64,000 bases of DNA from Salinicola endophyticus (GTDB lineage Bacteria > Pseudomonadota > Gammaproteobacteria > Pseudomonadales > Halomonadaceae). Position 1 is the stretch's first letter, and the number at the start of each line of letters is the position of its first letter. The notes under the pieces were generated by a model. That model was not told the DNA's origin. It did no database searches and saw only the letters and a list, made by a program, of their open reading frames with translations. The stretch spans positions 1 to 64,000 of the forward strand of contig NZ_PZJO01000007.1 of NCBI RefSeq assembly GCF_003206575.1. Direction: 5' to 3'. Below are positions 54,931 to 63,136 of the stretch, piece by piece. The position numbers were made by a program, and so were the translations under genes.

Positions 54931-55811
54931 TCGACTGGCTGATCTCTCCGCTGCTCGACTTCGGCTTCATGCGCCGTGCCCTGGTGGCCGGGCTGGCGCT
55001 GTCGCTGGTGGCCCCGCCGCTGGGCGTGTTCCTCACCCTGCGTGGCATGAGCCTGGTCGGTGACGCCATGGCCCACGCGGTGCTGCCCGGGGTGGCGGTC
55101 GGCTTCCTCCTCGCTGGCTTCTCGCTACCCGCGATGAGCCTGGGCGGGTTGGCCGCCGGGCTGCTGGTGGCCGGGCTGGCCGGCAGCGTCTCGCGCCTGA
55201 CCGGGCACCGCGAGGATTCGGCGATCGCCAGCTTCTATCTGATCTCGCTGGCCGCCGGGGTGATGCTGATCTCGCTGCGCGGCTCAAGCGTCGACCTCAC
55301 CCATGTGCTGTTCGGCTCGATCCTGGCCGTCGATACCACCGCGCTATGGCTGATCGTGGGTGTCTCCAGCGTCACCCTGGTGGTGCTCGCGGCGATCTTC
55401 CGCATCCTGGTAGTGGAGTGTCTCGACCCGCTGTTCCTGCGCGGCCAGGGGATTCGCGGCGGCGCGGTGCACGGGCTCTTCCTGGGGCTGATGGTGCTCA
55501 ACCTCACCGCCGGCTTCCAGACCCTGGGCACGCTGATGGCGGTGGGGCTGATGATGCTGCCGGCCACCGCGGCGCGCTTCTGGTCGACGCGGCTCGAGGG
55601 ACTGATGGGGCTGGCGATCGCGATCGGGATGCTCTCCAGCGTCGGCGGGCTGCTGCTGTCGTATCACGCCGGCCTGCCCTCCGGACCCTGCATCATTCTG
55701 CTGGCGGGGGCGATCTATCTGCTCTCCGCGCTGTTCGGCCGCTACCACAGCGTCTTCGCGCGCTGGCGCCGCCGGGTGCAGCCGATTCTACCGCCGGATG
55801 CGCATGGCTGA
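54927..55811 (+). CDS. znuB: Zinc ABC transporter permease ZnuB
   Basis: A 294-residue inner-membrane permease (ABC-3 family) with about eight to nine helices. LRGMSLVGDAMAHAVLPGVAVGF and GHREDSAIASFYLISLAAGV (each read in parts) are family signatures. It is coupled to znuC. The 111-bp gap to znuA has no terminator, so znuA may be co-transcribed. Confidence 0.95.
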   Translation: MIDWLISPLLDFGFMRRALVAGLALSLVAPPLGVFLTLRGMSLVGDAMAHAVLPGVAVGFLLAGFSLPAMSLGGLAAGLLVAGLAGSVSRLTGHREDSAIASFYLISLAAGVMLISLRGSSVDLTHVLFGSILAVDTTALWLIVGVSSVTLVVLAAIFRILVVECLDPLFLRGQGIRGGAVHGLFLGLMVLNLTAGFQTLGTLMAVGLMMLPATAARFWSTRLEGLMGLAIAIGMLSSVGGLLLSYHAGLPSGPCIILLAGAIYLLSALFGRYHSVFARWRRRVQPILPPDAHG

Positions 55812-55922
55812 GCCATCTCGTCTGGCCATCTTGCCCGGGCAGGCATCAGCGCCCGGGGTCGTCACGTCACACGCTTCGTCACACCCACACTCGTCACGAG
55901 AACAAAGAAGGAGGAAGTCGCG

Positions 55923-57038
55923 ATGTCCCGTCTCTCACTCTCAGCCGCCCTGCGCCAGGGGCTGATCGCCGGCACCCTGGGTCTTGCCCTGCTCGGCCCG
56001 GCCCACGCCGACGAGCCGCTCGACGTGGTCACCAGCTTCAGCATCCTCGACGACATGGTCTCGACCATCGGCGGTGACCATGTCGCGGTAACCTCGCTGG
56101 TCGGCCCCAACGGCGATGCCCACGCCTTCTCGCCCAAGCCCTCCGATGCCCAGTCGCTGGCCAAGGCCGATCTGGTGGTGGTCAACGGCCTGCAGTTTGA
56201 GGGCTGGATCGACCGCCTGATCGAGGCCAGCGGCTATCAGGGCGATGTGGTGGTGGCGAGCCACGGCATCCAACCGCTGGCGTTCGACGGCCACCACGAC
56301 GAGGAGGTCGCGGATCACGACGCCGATCACGACCATGGCGACGCCGACCACGACCATGGCGACGCCGACCACGACCACGGCGACCACGACCATGACCATG
56401 ACCACGGCGATGCCGACCATGACCACGACCATGGCGATGCCGACCATGACCACGACCATGGCGATACCGATCACGATCACGCCGAAGCCGGACATCACCA
56501 CCACGGTAATCTCGACCCCCATGCCTGGCAGGATCTGCGCAACGGCGAACAGTACGCGCGCAATATCCGCGACGGTCTGATCAAGGTCGACCCCAGCCAC
56601 GCCGACGACTACCGCCGTAACGCCGAACGCTATATCGAGCAGATGAAGGTGCTCGATACCGAAACCCGCGAGCGTCTGGCCAAGATTCCCGAAGCCGATC
56701 GGCTGATCATCACCAGCCACGACGCCTTCGGCTACTTCGCCCACGCCTACGGCCTCAAGCTGCTCGCGCCGGTGGGGCTCAACACCCTGGCCGAACCCAG
56801 CGCCAGCGACATGGCCGAACTGATCCAGCAGATCGAGCACAACCACGCCAAGGCGCTGTTCCTGGAGAACATGAGCAATCCGGCGCTGGTGCAGCAGCTG
56901 CATCAGGAGACCGGTATCGCCATCGGCGGCACCCTCTACGCCGACGCCCTGACCCCGGACGGTGAAGGCAGCACCTACCTGGGCATGTTCCGCCACAACG
57001 TGGATACGCTGGTGGACGCGCTAGAGAGCGGTCACTGA
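55923..57038 (+). CDS. znuA: Periplasmic zinc-binding protein ZnuA
   Basis: It captures Zn2+ for ZnuBC. It is 371 residues with signal peptide LGLALLGPAHA. The zinc ligands should include His in GDAHAFSPKPSD, His in NLDPHAWQDL and His in ITSHDAFGYFA. A very long charged loop (residues about 127-197, 56301-56513) consists of HDHGDAD-type repeats with some 28 His residues. This is longer than in most ZnuA proteins and probably buffers zinc. GGAGG precedes the ATG. Confidence 0.95.
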   Translation: MSRLSLSAALRQGLIAGTLGLALLGPAHADEPLDVVTSFSILDDMVSTIGGDHVAVTSLVGPNGDAHAFSPKPSDAQSLAKADLVVVNGLQFEGWIDRLIEASGYQGDVVVASHGIQPLAFDGHHDEEVADHDADHDHGDADHDHGDADHDHGDHDHDHDHGDADHDHDHGDADHDHDHGDTDHDHAEAGHHHHGNLDPHAWQDLRNGEQYARNIRDGLIKVDPSHADDYRRNAERYIEQMKVLDTETRERLAKIPEADRLIITSHDAFGYFAHAYGLKLLAPVGLNTLAEPSASDMAELIQQIEHNHAKALFLENMSNPALVQQLHQETGIAIGGTLYADALTPDGEGSTYLGMFRHNVDTLVDALESGH

Positions 57039-57108
57039 CCCGACCTCGGCAGGCCGGCGGCGCGCGTCGCTGGCCTTTCACACTCGCGTCGACGAGACTG
57101 ATCGCCAT

Positions 57109-58356
57109 ATGTCGCCGACGCGAGCCGCCATGCCCGCCGCTATACCCCCCACCCAGGATACGCTGACACCGGCTCAGGCCCGCCGTCTGACGCTGCGCGC
57201 CCAGGGTTTCGGTGCCACCCCCACCACAGCGATCGACCGCGGCCATCTTCGCCGGCTGCTGAACCGACTCGGCGTGCTCCAGATCGACTCGGTCAACGCC
57301 CTCGCCCGCTCGCACTACCTGCCGCTCTTTGCGCGTCTCGGCGCCTACCCCAGGGCGCTGCTCGACGAGCTCGCCTGGGGCCGCAATCGCCAGCGCAGCC
57401 TGTTCGAGTACTGGGGGCACGAAGCCTCGCTGCTGCCACTCCCAAGCTACCCGGCGCTGCGCTGGCGCATGCATCGGGCGCGCCGCGGTCAGGGCATCTA
57501 CAAGCATCTGGCACGCTTCGGACGCGAGCAGCGCCCGTTGATCGACCAGGTGCTGGCGCGGGTCGCCGCCCAGGGCCCGCTCGGCGCCGGCGAACTCAGC
57601 ACTCGCGACGGGCCGGCCGGCGCCTGGTGGGACTGGAGCGACGAGAAGCAGGCGCTGGAGTGGCTGTTCGCCGCCGGCGAGGTGACCGTGGCCAGCCGTC
57701 GCGGCTTCGAGCGCCTCTACGATCTGCCCGAGCGGGTGATCCCCGCCGCTGTGCTCGCGCGCCCCGAGCCGACCCTGCTGGAGGCACACCGCGAGCTGCT
57801 GCGCCACGCCGCCCAGGCGCTCGGAGTCGCCACCGAACGCGACCTGCGCGACTACTACCGCTTGGCGCCCGAGGATAGCCGCGCGGCGCTGGCGACGCTG
57901 GTGGAGGACGCCACCCTGACCCCGGTAGCGGTGCACGGCTGGCGTCATACCGCCTTCGTCTGCGGTACGCCACGGGTGCCGCGCCGGGTCGAGGCCGCGG
58001 CGCTGCTGTCTCCGTTCGACTCGCTGATCTGGGCGCGTGAGCGCACCGAGCGGCTATTCGATTTCCACTACCGGCTGGAGTTCTACGTGCCGCCGGCGCA
58101 GCGGCGCTACGGCTACTACGTCATGCCCTTCCTCTATCGCGAGCGCCTGATCGCCCGACTCGATCTGCGCGCGCGCCGCGGCGATGGCCAGCTCGCCGTG
58201 CTAGCGCTGCATCCGGAGCCGGGGGCCACGCTGGACGCCGACGCCCTGGGCGCGCTATCGGGTGAACTCGAGCGCCTGGCAGCGTGGCTCGGGCTGAGCC
58301 TGCAGCTGCACGATGACCGACCGCCGGGGCAGTGGCTCGCCCACCATCTGGGATGA
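57109..58356 (+). CDS. YcaQ/AlkZ-like DNA glycosylase (winged-helix family)
   Basis: A 415-residue protein of the HTH_42 family, whose members unhook DNA interstrand crosslinks. The N-terminal region has LGVLQIDSVNALARSHYLPLF in two parts, where QID matches the Q-hydrophobic-D catalytic motif of the YcaQ branch. Winged-helix domains follow (ALEWLFAAGEVTVASRRGFERLYDLPERV in parts) and a C-terminal beta barrel with LLSPFDSLIWARERTERLF (in parts). No good ribosome binding site is seen at 57109; ATG 57130 is an alternative start. Confidence 0.85.
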   Translation: MSPTRAAMPAAIPPTQDTLTPAQARRLTLRAQGFGATPTTAIDRGHLRRLLNRLGVLQIDSVNALARSHYLPLFARLGAYPRALLDELAWGRNRQRSLFEYWGHEASLLPLPSYPALRWRMHRARRGQGIYKHLARFGREQRPLIDQVLARVAAQGPLGAGELSTRDGPAGAWWDWSDEKQALEWLFAAGEVTVASRRGFERLYDLPERVIPAAVLARPEPTLLEAHRELLRHAAQALGVATERDLRDYYRLAPEDSRAALATLVEDATLTPVAVHGWRHTAFVCGTPRVPRRVEAAALLSPFDSLIWARERTERLFDFHYRLEFYVPPAQRRYGYYVMPFLYRERLIARLDLRARRGDGQLAVLALHPEPGATLDADALGALSGELERLAAWLGLSLQLHDDRPPGQWLAHHLG

Positions 58357-58471
58357 GACGGCGTCTGGGATGAGACGGCGTTGCGTCAAAACCAGGGTCG
58401 GTACGCAGCCTAAGTTTGCTTTTGCGACAAATAACCACATTATCCATAAGGTTTTTACCGCGTAACCTGTG

Positions 58472-58488
58472 CTTGTGGATCGCACAAG
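58472..58488. promoter_or_regulatory. Inverted repeat before ompW
   Basis: CTTGTG-GATCG-CACAAG is a perfect 6-bp inverted repeat ending 9 bp before the ompW start and touching its AAGGG ribosome binding site. As DNA it could be an operator; as RNA, a hairpin that hides the ribosome binding site. Its spacing does not fit the FNR consensus TTGAT-N4-ATCAA. Confidence 0.4.
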
Positions 58489-58497
58489 GGAACGCTA

Positions 58498-59136
58498 ATG
58501 AACGTAATGACTCGTCATCTCTGTCTCGCTGCCGTCGCCGTGGCTACCGCACTGCCGAGCAGCACCGCCCTCGCCTATGGCGCCGGCGACTGGTTCACCC
58601 ACTTCGGGGTGGCCAAGGTCTCGCCCAAGGACGACAACGGGCGCTTCGATGACCTCGGTATCGATGTCGATGTCCAGGACAAGAGCAACTTCGCCTTCAC
58701 ACTGGGCTATCGCTTTCACGACAAATTCGGGGTGGAACTGCTGGCAGCGGCACCGTTCAAGCACGACATCAATCTGAACGGCAACGACGGCGCCTCGATC
58801 AAGCACCTGCCGCCGACCCTGACGCTGCAGTACTACCCGCTCGGCGGCACCGATGCCTGGGTCCAGCCCTATGTCGGCGCGGGTCTCAACTACACCCACT
58901 TTTCCGATGAAAAGATCGACGTACCCGGCGCCAGTCTCGACCTGGACGACTCCTGGGGCGCCGCCGGTCAGTTGGGGGTCGATCTGCTGATCGACGATCA
59001 CTGGTCGCTCAACGCCGCTGCCTGGTATCTCGATATCGACTCCGATGCCACTGCCAAGGTGGGCGGGCAGTCCTACGACACCACCCTGCATATCGACCCC
59101 TGGGTGGTGATGGCGGGCCTCGGCTACCGCTTCTAG
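58498..59136 (+). CDS. ompW: Outer membrane protein OmpW
   Basis: An eight-stranded beta-barrel of 212 residues with signal peptide ending SSTALA. The barrel starts at GDWFTHFGVAKVSPKDDNG, contains LPPTLTLQYYPL and PYVGAGLNYTHF, and ends in aromatic Phe (AGLGYRF), as outer membrane insertion requires. The role is a small hydrophobic-molecule channel, by family. It has its own terminator at 59210. Confidence 0.93.
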   Translation: MNVMTRHLCLAAVAVATALPSSTALAYGAGDWFTHFGVAKVSPKDDNGRFDDLGIDVDVQDKSNFAFTLGYRFHDKFGVELLAAAPFKHDINLNGNDGASIKHLPPTLTLQYYPLGGTDAWVQPYVGAGLNYTHFSDEKIDVPGASLDLDDSWGAAGQLGVDLLIDDHWSLNAAAWYLDIDSDATAKVGGQSYDTTLHIDPWVVMAGLGYRF

Positions 59137-59209
59137 GTAACCACGTTTAAAGCCGCCGGCCGGCAGGGCCGGCGACTCGATCTTCTCAGGGAGCTCCCAC
59201 TCTCTCCTT

Positions 59210-59235
59210 GGCCACCCGTGCGGTGGCCTTTTTTT
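59210..59235 (+). terminator. Terminator of ompW
   Basis: GGCCACC-CGTGC-GGTGGCC followed by TTTTTTTC. Confidence 0.9.
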
Positions 59236-59385
59236 CGTCTGACCCAATCCGCTGGCCGGCGCTAGACAAACGTCGTAGTCGATGTGATACTTCGCAGACT
59301 AACTGTTAGTTCACTTTTTCGCGTCTTTTTCGAGACATCGACGACTGGCCCGGGCGTGTGCACACCTCCGGGCTCTGGTTCTTTT

Positions 59386-61794
59386 ATGACACGCATTCCC
59401 GCCGATCACTGGCTGCTCGCCCTGAGGACCTTGCTCGCCGTCTGGCTGGCACTGTTCCTGGCCATGCGCCTGGATCTCTATCAGCCCGCCTGGTCCATCC
59501 TGGCGGTGATGATCGTGACCCTGCAGCCGGTCATGTTCACCGGCGGCACACCGCCCATCGGCATCATCATCGGGCGCGGCGTGGCGCGGCTGTTCGGCAC
59601 CCTGTTCGGCGCCATCGTCGGGCTGGTGCTGATCTCGCTGTTCGGCCAGCAGCCGATGCTCTATCTGCTGTTTGCCGGCGGCTGGCTGGCCTTCTGCATG
59701 TACTGGGTGATGCTCGAGCAGGACGAGTATCTCGGCTACGTGATGATGCTCAGCGGCTATACAGCGACCCTGGTCTCGCTGACCGCCATCGGCACCGGGG
59801 TCGATCAGGTGTGGCACGTGGCCCAGGCGCGCTTCAGCGAGACCGCCCTGGGCATCGGCTGTGCGCTGCTGATGCATATCGCCATTGCGCCCCGCTTCGG
59901 CAGCCGCGCGCTGCCGCAGACGCTCTCCGAGTTTCTCGCCGAAGGCGCCCGCGACACCCTCGCCGCGCTGGCGCAGCCACGCTCGCGGGCGCTGCGCGAC
60001 AGCCAGTTCAAGCGCCTGCTGGGCCACTACCAGCAGTTCCAGAAGCTGCGCGGGCTGACCCGCCTGGAGACCCGGCGGCTGAGCCACTTCATCCCGGCCC
60101 TGGACCGTTTCGCCAGTGACAGCCTGGCGCTGATCACCGCGATCCGCGAGCTGGAGACCGCCCTGGACTACCTGCGCGCCTGCGACGATGGCCAGCGCTG
60201 GCTGGCGCCGCTGCTCGACCAGGCCCTGCCGGTGCTCGAGCGCATCGCCGCCGAGCCCGCCGCCGCGCCGGATGAGCCGGTGGTACTGGATGCGTTCGAC
60301 TGGGACCCCGATCAGGTCTCGCCGCGCAGCCGTACCCGCGCCGAGCTGGTGCGCCAGCGCCTGGGCGAGGTGCTCGACCTGCTCCACCACGGCCAGCGCC
60401 TGCGCCACGCCCTGGCCGCCCCCGATTCGGCGCGGATCGAGACATTGCCGCGAAAGCGCCGCTCGCGCACCACCCACAACGAGCACTTCGTGGCACGCTA
60501 CAACGCCCTGCGTGTATTCATCGCCTTCGAGCTGCTGGGGCTTTACTGGATCCACAGCGGCTGGCACTCGGGCTATCTGGCGATGATGCTGCTGGGGGTC
60601 TTCACCATGCTGTTCGCCAAGGCGCCCAACCCCGCGGCGGTGGTCTATCAGTTTCTCTGGGGATCGCTGGCGGCGGTGATACTGGGCGGCGTGCTGCTGT
60701 TCCTGGTGCTGCCGGTGATCAACGGCTTCCCGCTGCTGGCCCTGGCAGTGGCGGTACCGGTGACCATCGGCACCCTGCTGACGCCGCACCCGCGCTGGTC
60801 GGCGATGGGTCTGGCCGGCGCGATCACCATGATGACCCTGCTCAATCTCAACTCGACCTACACCTTCGCCCCGGCACGCTATATCAACGGCGGTGTGGCC
60901 TCGATCATCGGCACGCTGGTGGCGATGATCACCTACTCGGTGATGCGTCAGCGCTCGCCGCACGAGCGGATTCGCACCCTGATGTCGGCCTACTGGCAGG
61001 GACTGGCGCGGCTGCTCGGCGAGCGCAGCCAGCCCAGCCGCGCGCGCCTGGAGAGCCGCCTCTACGACCGCCTCGGCCGCTTGGTGGCGCTGGGTGGCAG
61101 CGATACCGCCCTGCGCGAGGCGATCGATCTCCACGCCCTGGCCCTGTGCGTGTGGCGCATTCGCCGCCAGGGTCCGGAGCTGGGCGTGCACCGCGAGGCG
61201 ATAGAGGCGTGGCTGGCAGGCATCGGCACGCGCCTGCTGGCGCGCCAGCGCCACGACCCGGCGGTCTGGCGCCAGCTCGCCGACGAGGCGATCGCCTGGG
61301 TCGAGCGGCTCTACCACGAGACCCGCCTGCCCATCGCCAGCATCGGCGAGATCGCCATGCTCGGGCACCTGATGCGCGCGGCCCCCGGTGTCACACTGGA
61401 ACAGGGCGACACCACGGCCCCGGCGCCGCAGGACGCCGACCAGGCAGAGGCAGTCATGGCAGCGCCCACCGCCACGCCGGGCGCGACGGCCGCGCCGGAG
61501 CCGAGCCAGCCGGACGCGGACGTGAACGAGACGGATACCGGCTCGGATGAGCCAGAGACGGGCGCGAACGAGACGGATAGCGGCCCGGATGCGCCAGACA
61601 CGAACGTGAACGAAACGGATAGCGGCCCGGATGCGCCGGACACGAGTGTGAACGAGACAGATAGCAGCCCGGATGAGCCAGACTCGGACGTGAGCGAGAC
61701 AAATACCGGCCCGGATGCGCCAGACACGGGCACGAACGAGACAGATAGCGGCTCGGACGAGCCCGATACGGGAGAAGATCCACATGTTCGCTGA
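59386..61794 (+). CDS. FUSC-family inner membrane efflux protein (AaeB-like)
   Basis: A probable aromatic-acid exporter, 802 residues. Two membrane blocks of about six helices each (residues about 8-170 and 375-530) are separated by a soluble helical domain, as in AaeB/YccS. The final 90 residues are an unusual acidic repeat tail. I start at ATG 59386 (MTRIPADHWLLALRTLLAVW); a longer GTG frame to 59284 is not supported by any ribosome binding site. The next gene overlaps its end by 11 bp, and the adaptor follows, giving an aaeB-X-A order. Confidence 0.88.
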   Translation: MTRIPADHWLLALRTLLAVWLALFLAMRLDLYQPAWSILAVMIVTLQPVMFTGGTPPIGIIIGRGVARLFGTLFGAIVGLVLISLFGQQPMLYLLFAGGWLAFCMYWVMLEQDEYLGYVMMLSGYTATLVSLTAIGTGVDQVWHVAQARFSETALGIGCALLMHIAIAPRFGSRALPQTLSEFLAEGARDTLAALAQPRSRALRDSQFKRLLGHYQQFQKLRGLTRLETRRLSHFIPALDRFASDSLALITAIRELETALDYLRACDDGQRWLAPLLDQALPVLERIAAEPAAAPDEPVVLDAFDWDPDQVSPRSRTRAELVRQRLGEVLDLLHHGQRLRHALAAPDSARIETLPRKRRSRTTHNEHFVARYNALRVFIAFELLGLYWIHSGWHSGYLAMMLLGVFTMLFAKAPNPAAVVYQFLWGSLAAVILGGVLLFLVLPVINGFPLLALAVAVPVTIGTLLTPHPRWSAMGLAGAITMMTLLNLNSTYTFAPARYINGGVASIIGTLVAMITYSVMRQRSPHERIRTLMSAYWQGLARLLGERSQPSRARLESRLYDRLGRLVALGGSDTALREAIDLHALALCVWRIRRQGPELGVHREAIEAWLAGIGTRLLARQRHDPAVWRQLADEAIAWVERLYHETRLPIASIGEIAMLGHLMRAAPGVTLEQGDTTAPAPQDADQAEAVMAAPTATPGATAAPEPSQPDADVNETDTGSDEPETGANETDSGPDAPDTNVNETDSGPDAPDTSVNETDSSPDEPDSDVSETNTGPDAPDTGTNETDSGSDEPDTGEDPHVR
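61519..61785 (+). repeat. About six 42-bp coding repeats in the FUSC C-terminal tail
   Basis: The repeats encode 14-residue units of the type DVNETDSGPDAPDT, rich in Asp, Glu, Pro and Thr. Units are similar but not identical at DNA level (GCGGCCCGGATGCGCC recurs). The tail should be cytoplasmic and disordered. Confidence 0.85.
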
Positions 61795-61999
61795 GTGGTC
61801 GTTTCTCGGCTTTCTGCTGCCTCCGCTGGCGCTGCCGGTCCTGCTGGCGCTGGCGCTCTATCTGCTGATCCGGCGGCTGTTCGTGCGCTGGCGGCTCTAT
61901 CACTGGCTATGGCAGCCGGTGCTGGCCGATATCGCGATCTTCGCCCTGCTACTGTGGGCGGTGCTCGCGCTCAGCGGCGCACTGCCGATCGCCCCATGA
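61784..61999 (+). CDS. DUF1656 small membrane protein (AaeX-like)
   Basis: A 71-residue protein with two membrane helices (FLGFLLPPLALPVLLALALY; DIAIFALLLWAVLALSGAL) and the family's YHWLWQPVLAD segment. GGAGAA lies 7 bases before the ATG. It overlaps the FUSC gene and always accompanies such pumps; its exact role is unknown. Confidence 0.88.
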   Translation: MFAEWSFLGFLLPPLALPVLLALALYLLIRRLFVRWRLYHWLWQPVLADIAIFALLLWAVLALSGALPIAP

Positions 62000-62048
62000 T
62001 CGTGCTGGCGCCGGTCGCCCGCCGCTGCCGGCAGGGATACCGCTAGAT

Positions 62049-62104
62049 CCGATCGACAACATCTGATCGACAAGACCTGATCGACAACGCCTGATCGACA
62101 ACGC
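62049..62104. repeat. Four 14-bp tandem repeats
   Basis: CCGATCGACAACAT, CTGATCGACAAGAC and two exact CTGATCGACAACGC units run head to tail between the aaeX-like and aaeA-like genes, so they are probably transcribed within the operon. Confidence 0.85.
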
Positions 62105-62135
62105 CAGGCTGCCCGAGACCGAGACAAGAGACACC

Positions 62136-63080
62136 ATGACCATGACCCACCGACTCCGCCAGGCGATCCGCCTGACCCTGACGCTGATCCTGGTGGCGGC
62201 GGCCCTGGTCGCCGTGGCCGAGATCTGGAACCACTACATGCACGACCCGTGGACCCGGGACGGACGTATCCGCGCCGACGTCATCCATCTCGGCACCGAC
62301 GTGGCGGGGCTGGTCGACGATCTCGAGGTCCATGACAACCAGCGGGTGGCCAAGGGCGACGTGCTCTTCACCATCGACAAGCGCCGCTATCAGCTGGCCC
62401 TCGACGATGCCCGTGCCAACCTGAACCGCCTGCAACAGCAGCGCGACGAGGCCCAGGCCGCCAGCGGCCGGCGCCAGCAGTTGAAGAACTACGTCTCCCA
62501 GGAGGACAAGGACAACGCCCGCTTCGCCCTGTCGACCGCCCAGGCCGCAGTCGAACAAGCCACGGTCGAGGTGGCCAAGGCCGAACTCGATCTGGAGCGA
62601 GCGACGGTGCGCGCCCCGGTGGATGGCTATGTCACCAACCTGCTGCTGCGTCCGGGGCAGTATGTCGGTGTGGGGGCCGACACCCTCACCCTGGTCGATG
62701 CCAACAGCTTCTACGCCCTGGGCTACTTCGAGGAGACCAAGCTCGACAGCATCGAGATCGGCGAGCCGGCGCGGGTCCAACTGCTGGCCAACGGTCGCCC
62801 GATCTGGGGCCATGTCGACAGCTTCGCCCGCGGCATCAGCGACAGCAGCCTGAGCAACCAGAACGGCGGGCTGGCCTCGGTCAACGCCTCCTTCGACTGG
62901 GTGCGGCTGTCGCAGCGCATTCCGGTGCGTATCGCCCTCGACGACATTCCGCCGGGGACCAAGCTCTCCGCCGGACTCACCGCCACCATCTATCTCGGCG
63001 GCGATCGCGCCGAGCACGAGACGCAGCCAGACTGGTGGGTGTCGGTAAAGCGGTGGTGGGAAAATCTGATCAGCGTGTGA
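62136..63080 (+). CDS. HlyD-family periplasmic adaptor (AaeA-like)
   Basis: The membrane fusion subunit of the FUSC pump. It is 314 residues with one N-terminal membrane anchor (LTLILVAAALVAVAEIW). A split lipoyl/barrel-sandwich domain (DVAGLVDDLEVHDNQRVAKGDVLF in parts; ATVRAPVDGYVTNLLLRPGQ) surrounds a short coiled-coil hairpin. The start at 62136 has AAGAGA upstream; ATG 62142 is also possible. A hairpin CGCGCCGGCG-ATAA-CGCCGGCGCG at 63086-63109 follows but has no T run. Confidence 0.9.
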   Translation: MTMTHRLRQAIRLTLTLILVAAALVAVAEIWNHYMHDPWTRDGRIRADVIHLGTDVAGLVDDLEVHDNQRVAKGDVLFTIDKRRYQLALDDARANLNRLQQQRDEAQAASGRRQQLKNYVSQEDKDNARFALSTAQAAVEQATVEVAKAELDLERATVRAPVDGYVTNLLLRPGQYVGVGADTLTLVDANSFYALGYFEETKLDSIEIGEPARVQLLANGRPIWGHVDSFARGISDSSLSNQNGGLASVNASFDWVRLSQRIPVRIALDDIPPGTKLSAGLTATIYLGGDRAEHETQPDWWVSVKRWWENLISV

Positions 63081-63136
63081 GAACCGCGCGCCGGCGATAA
63101 CGCCGGCGCGGGTCGGGAGGCGTCAGGCGCCGGCCA

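Noticed and set aside
59311-61785. An 824-codon minus-strand open frame opposite the FUSC gene
   Set aside because: It is an antisense shadow caused by high GC at third positions; the composition is low-complexity and the plus strand encodes a clear membrane protein.
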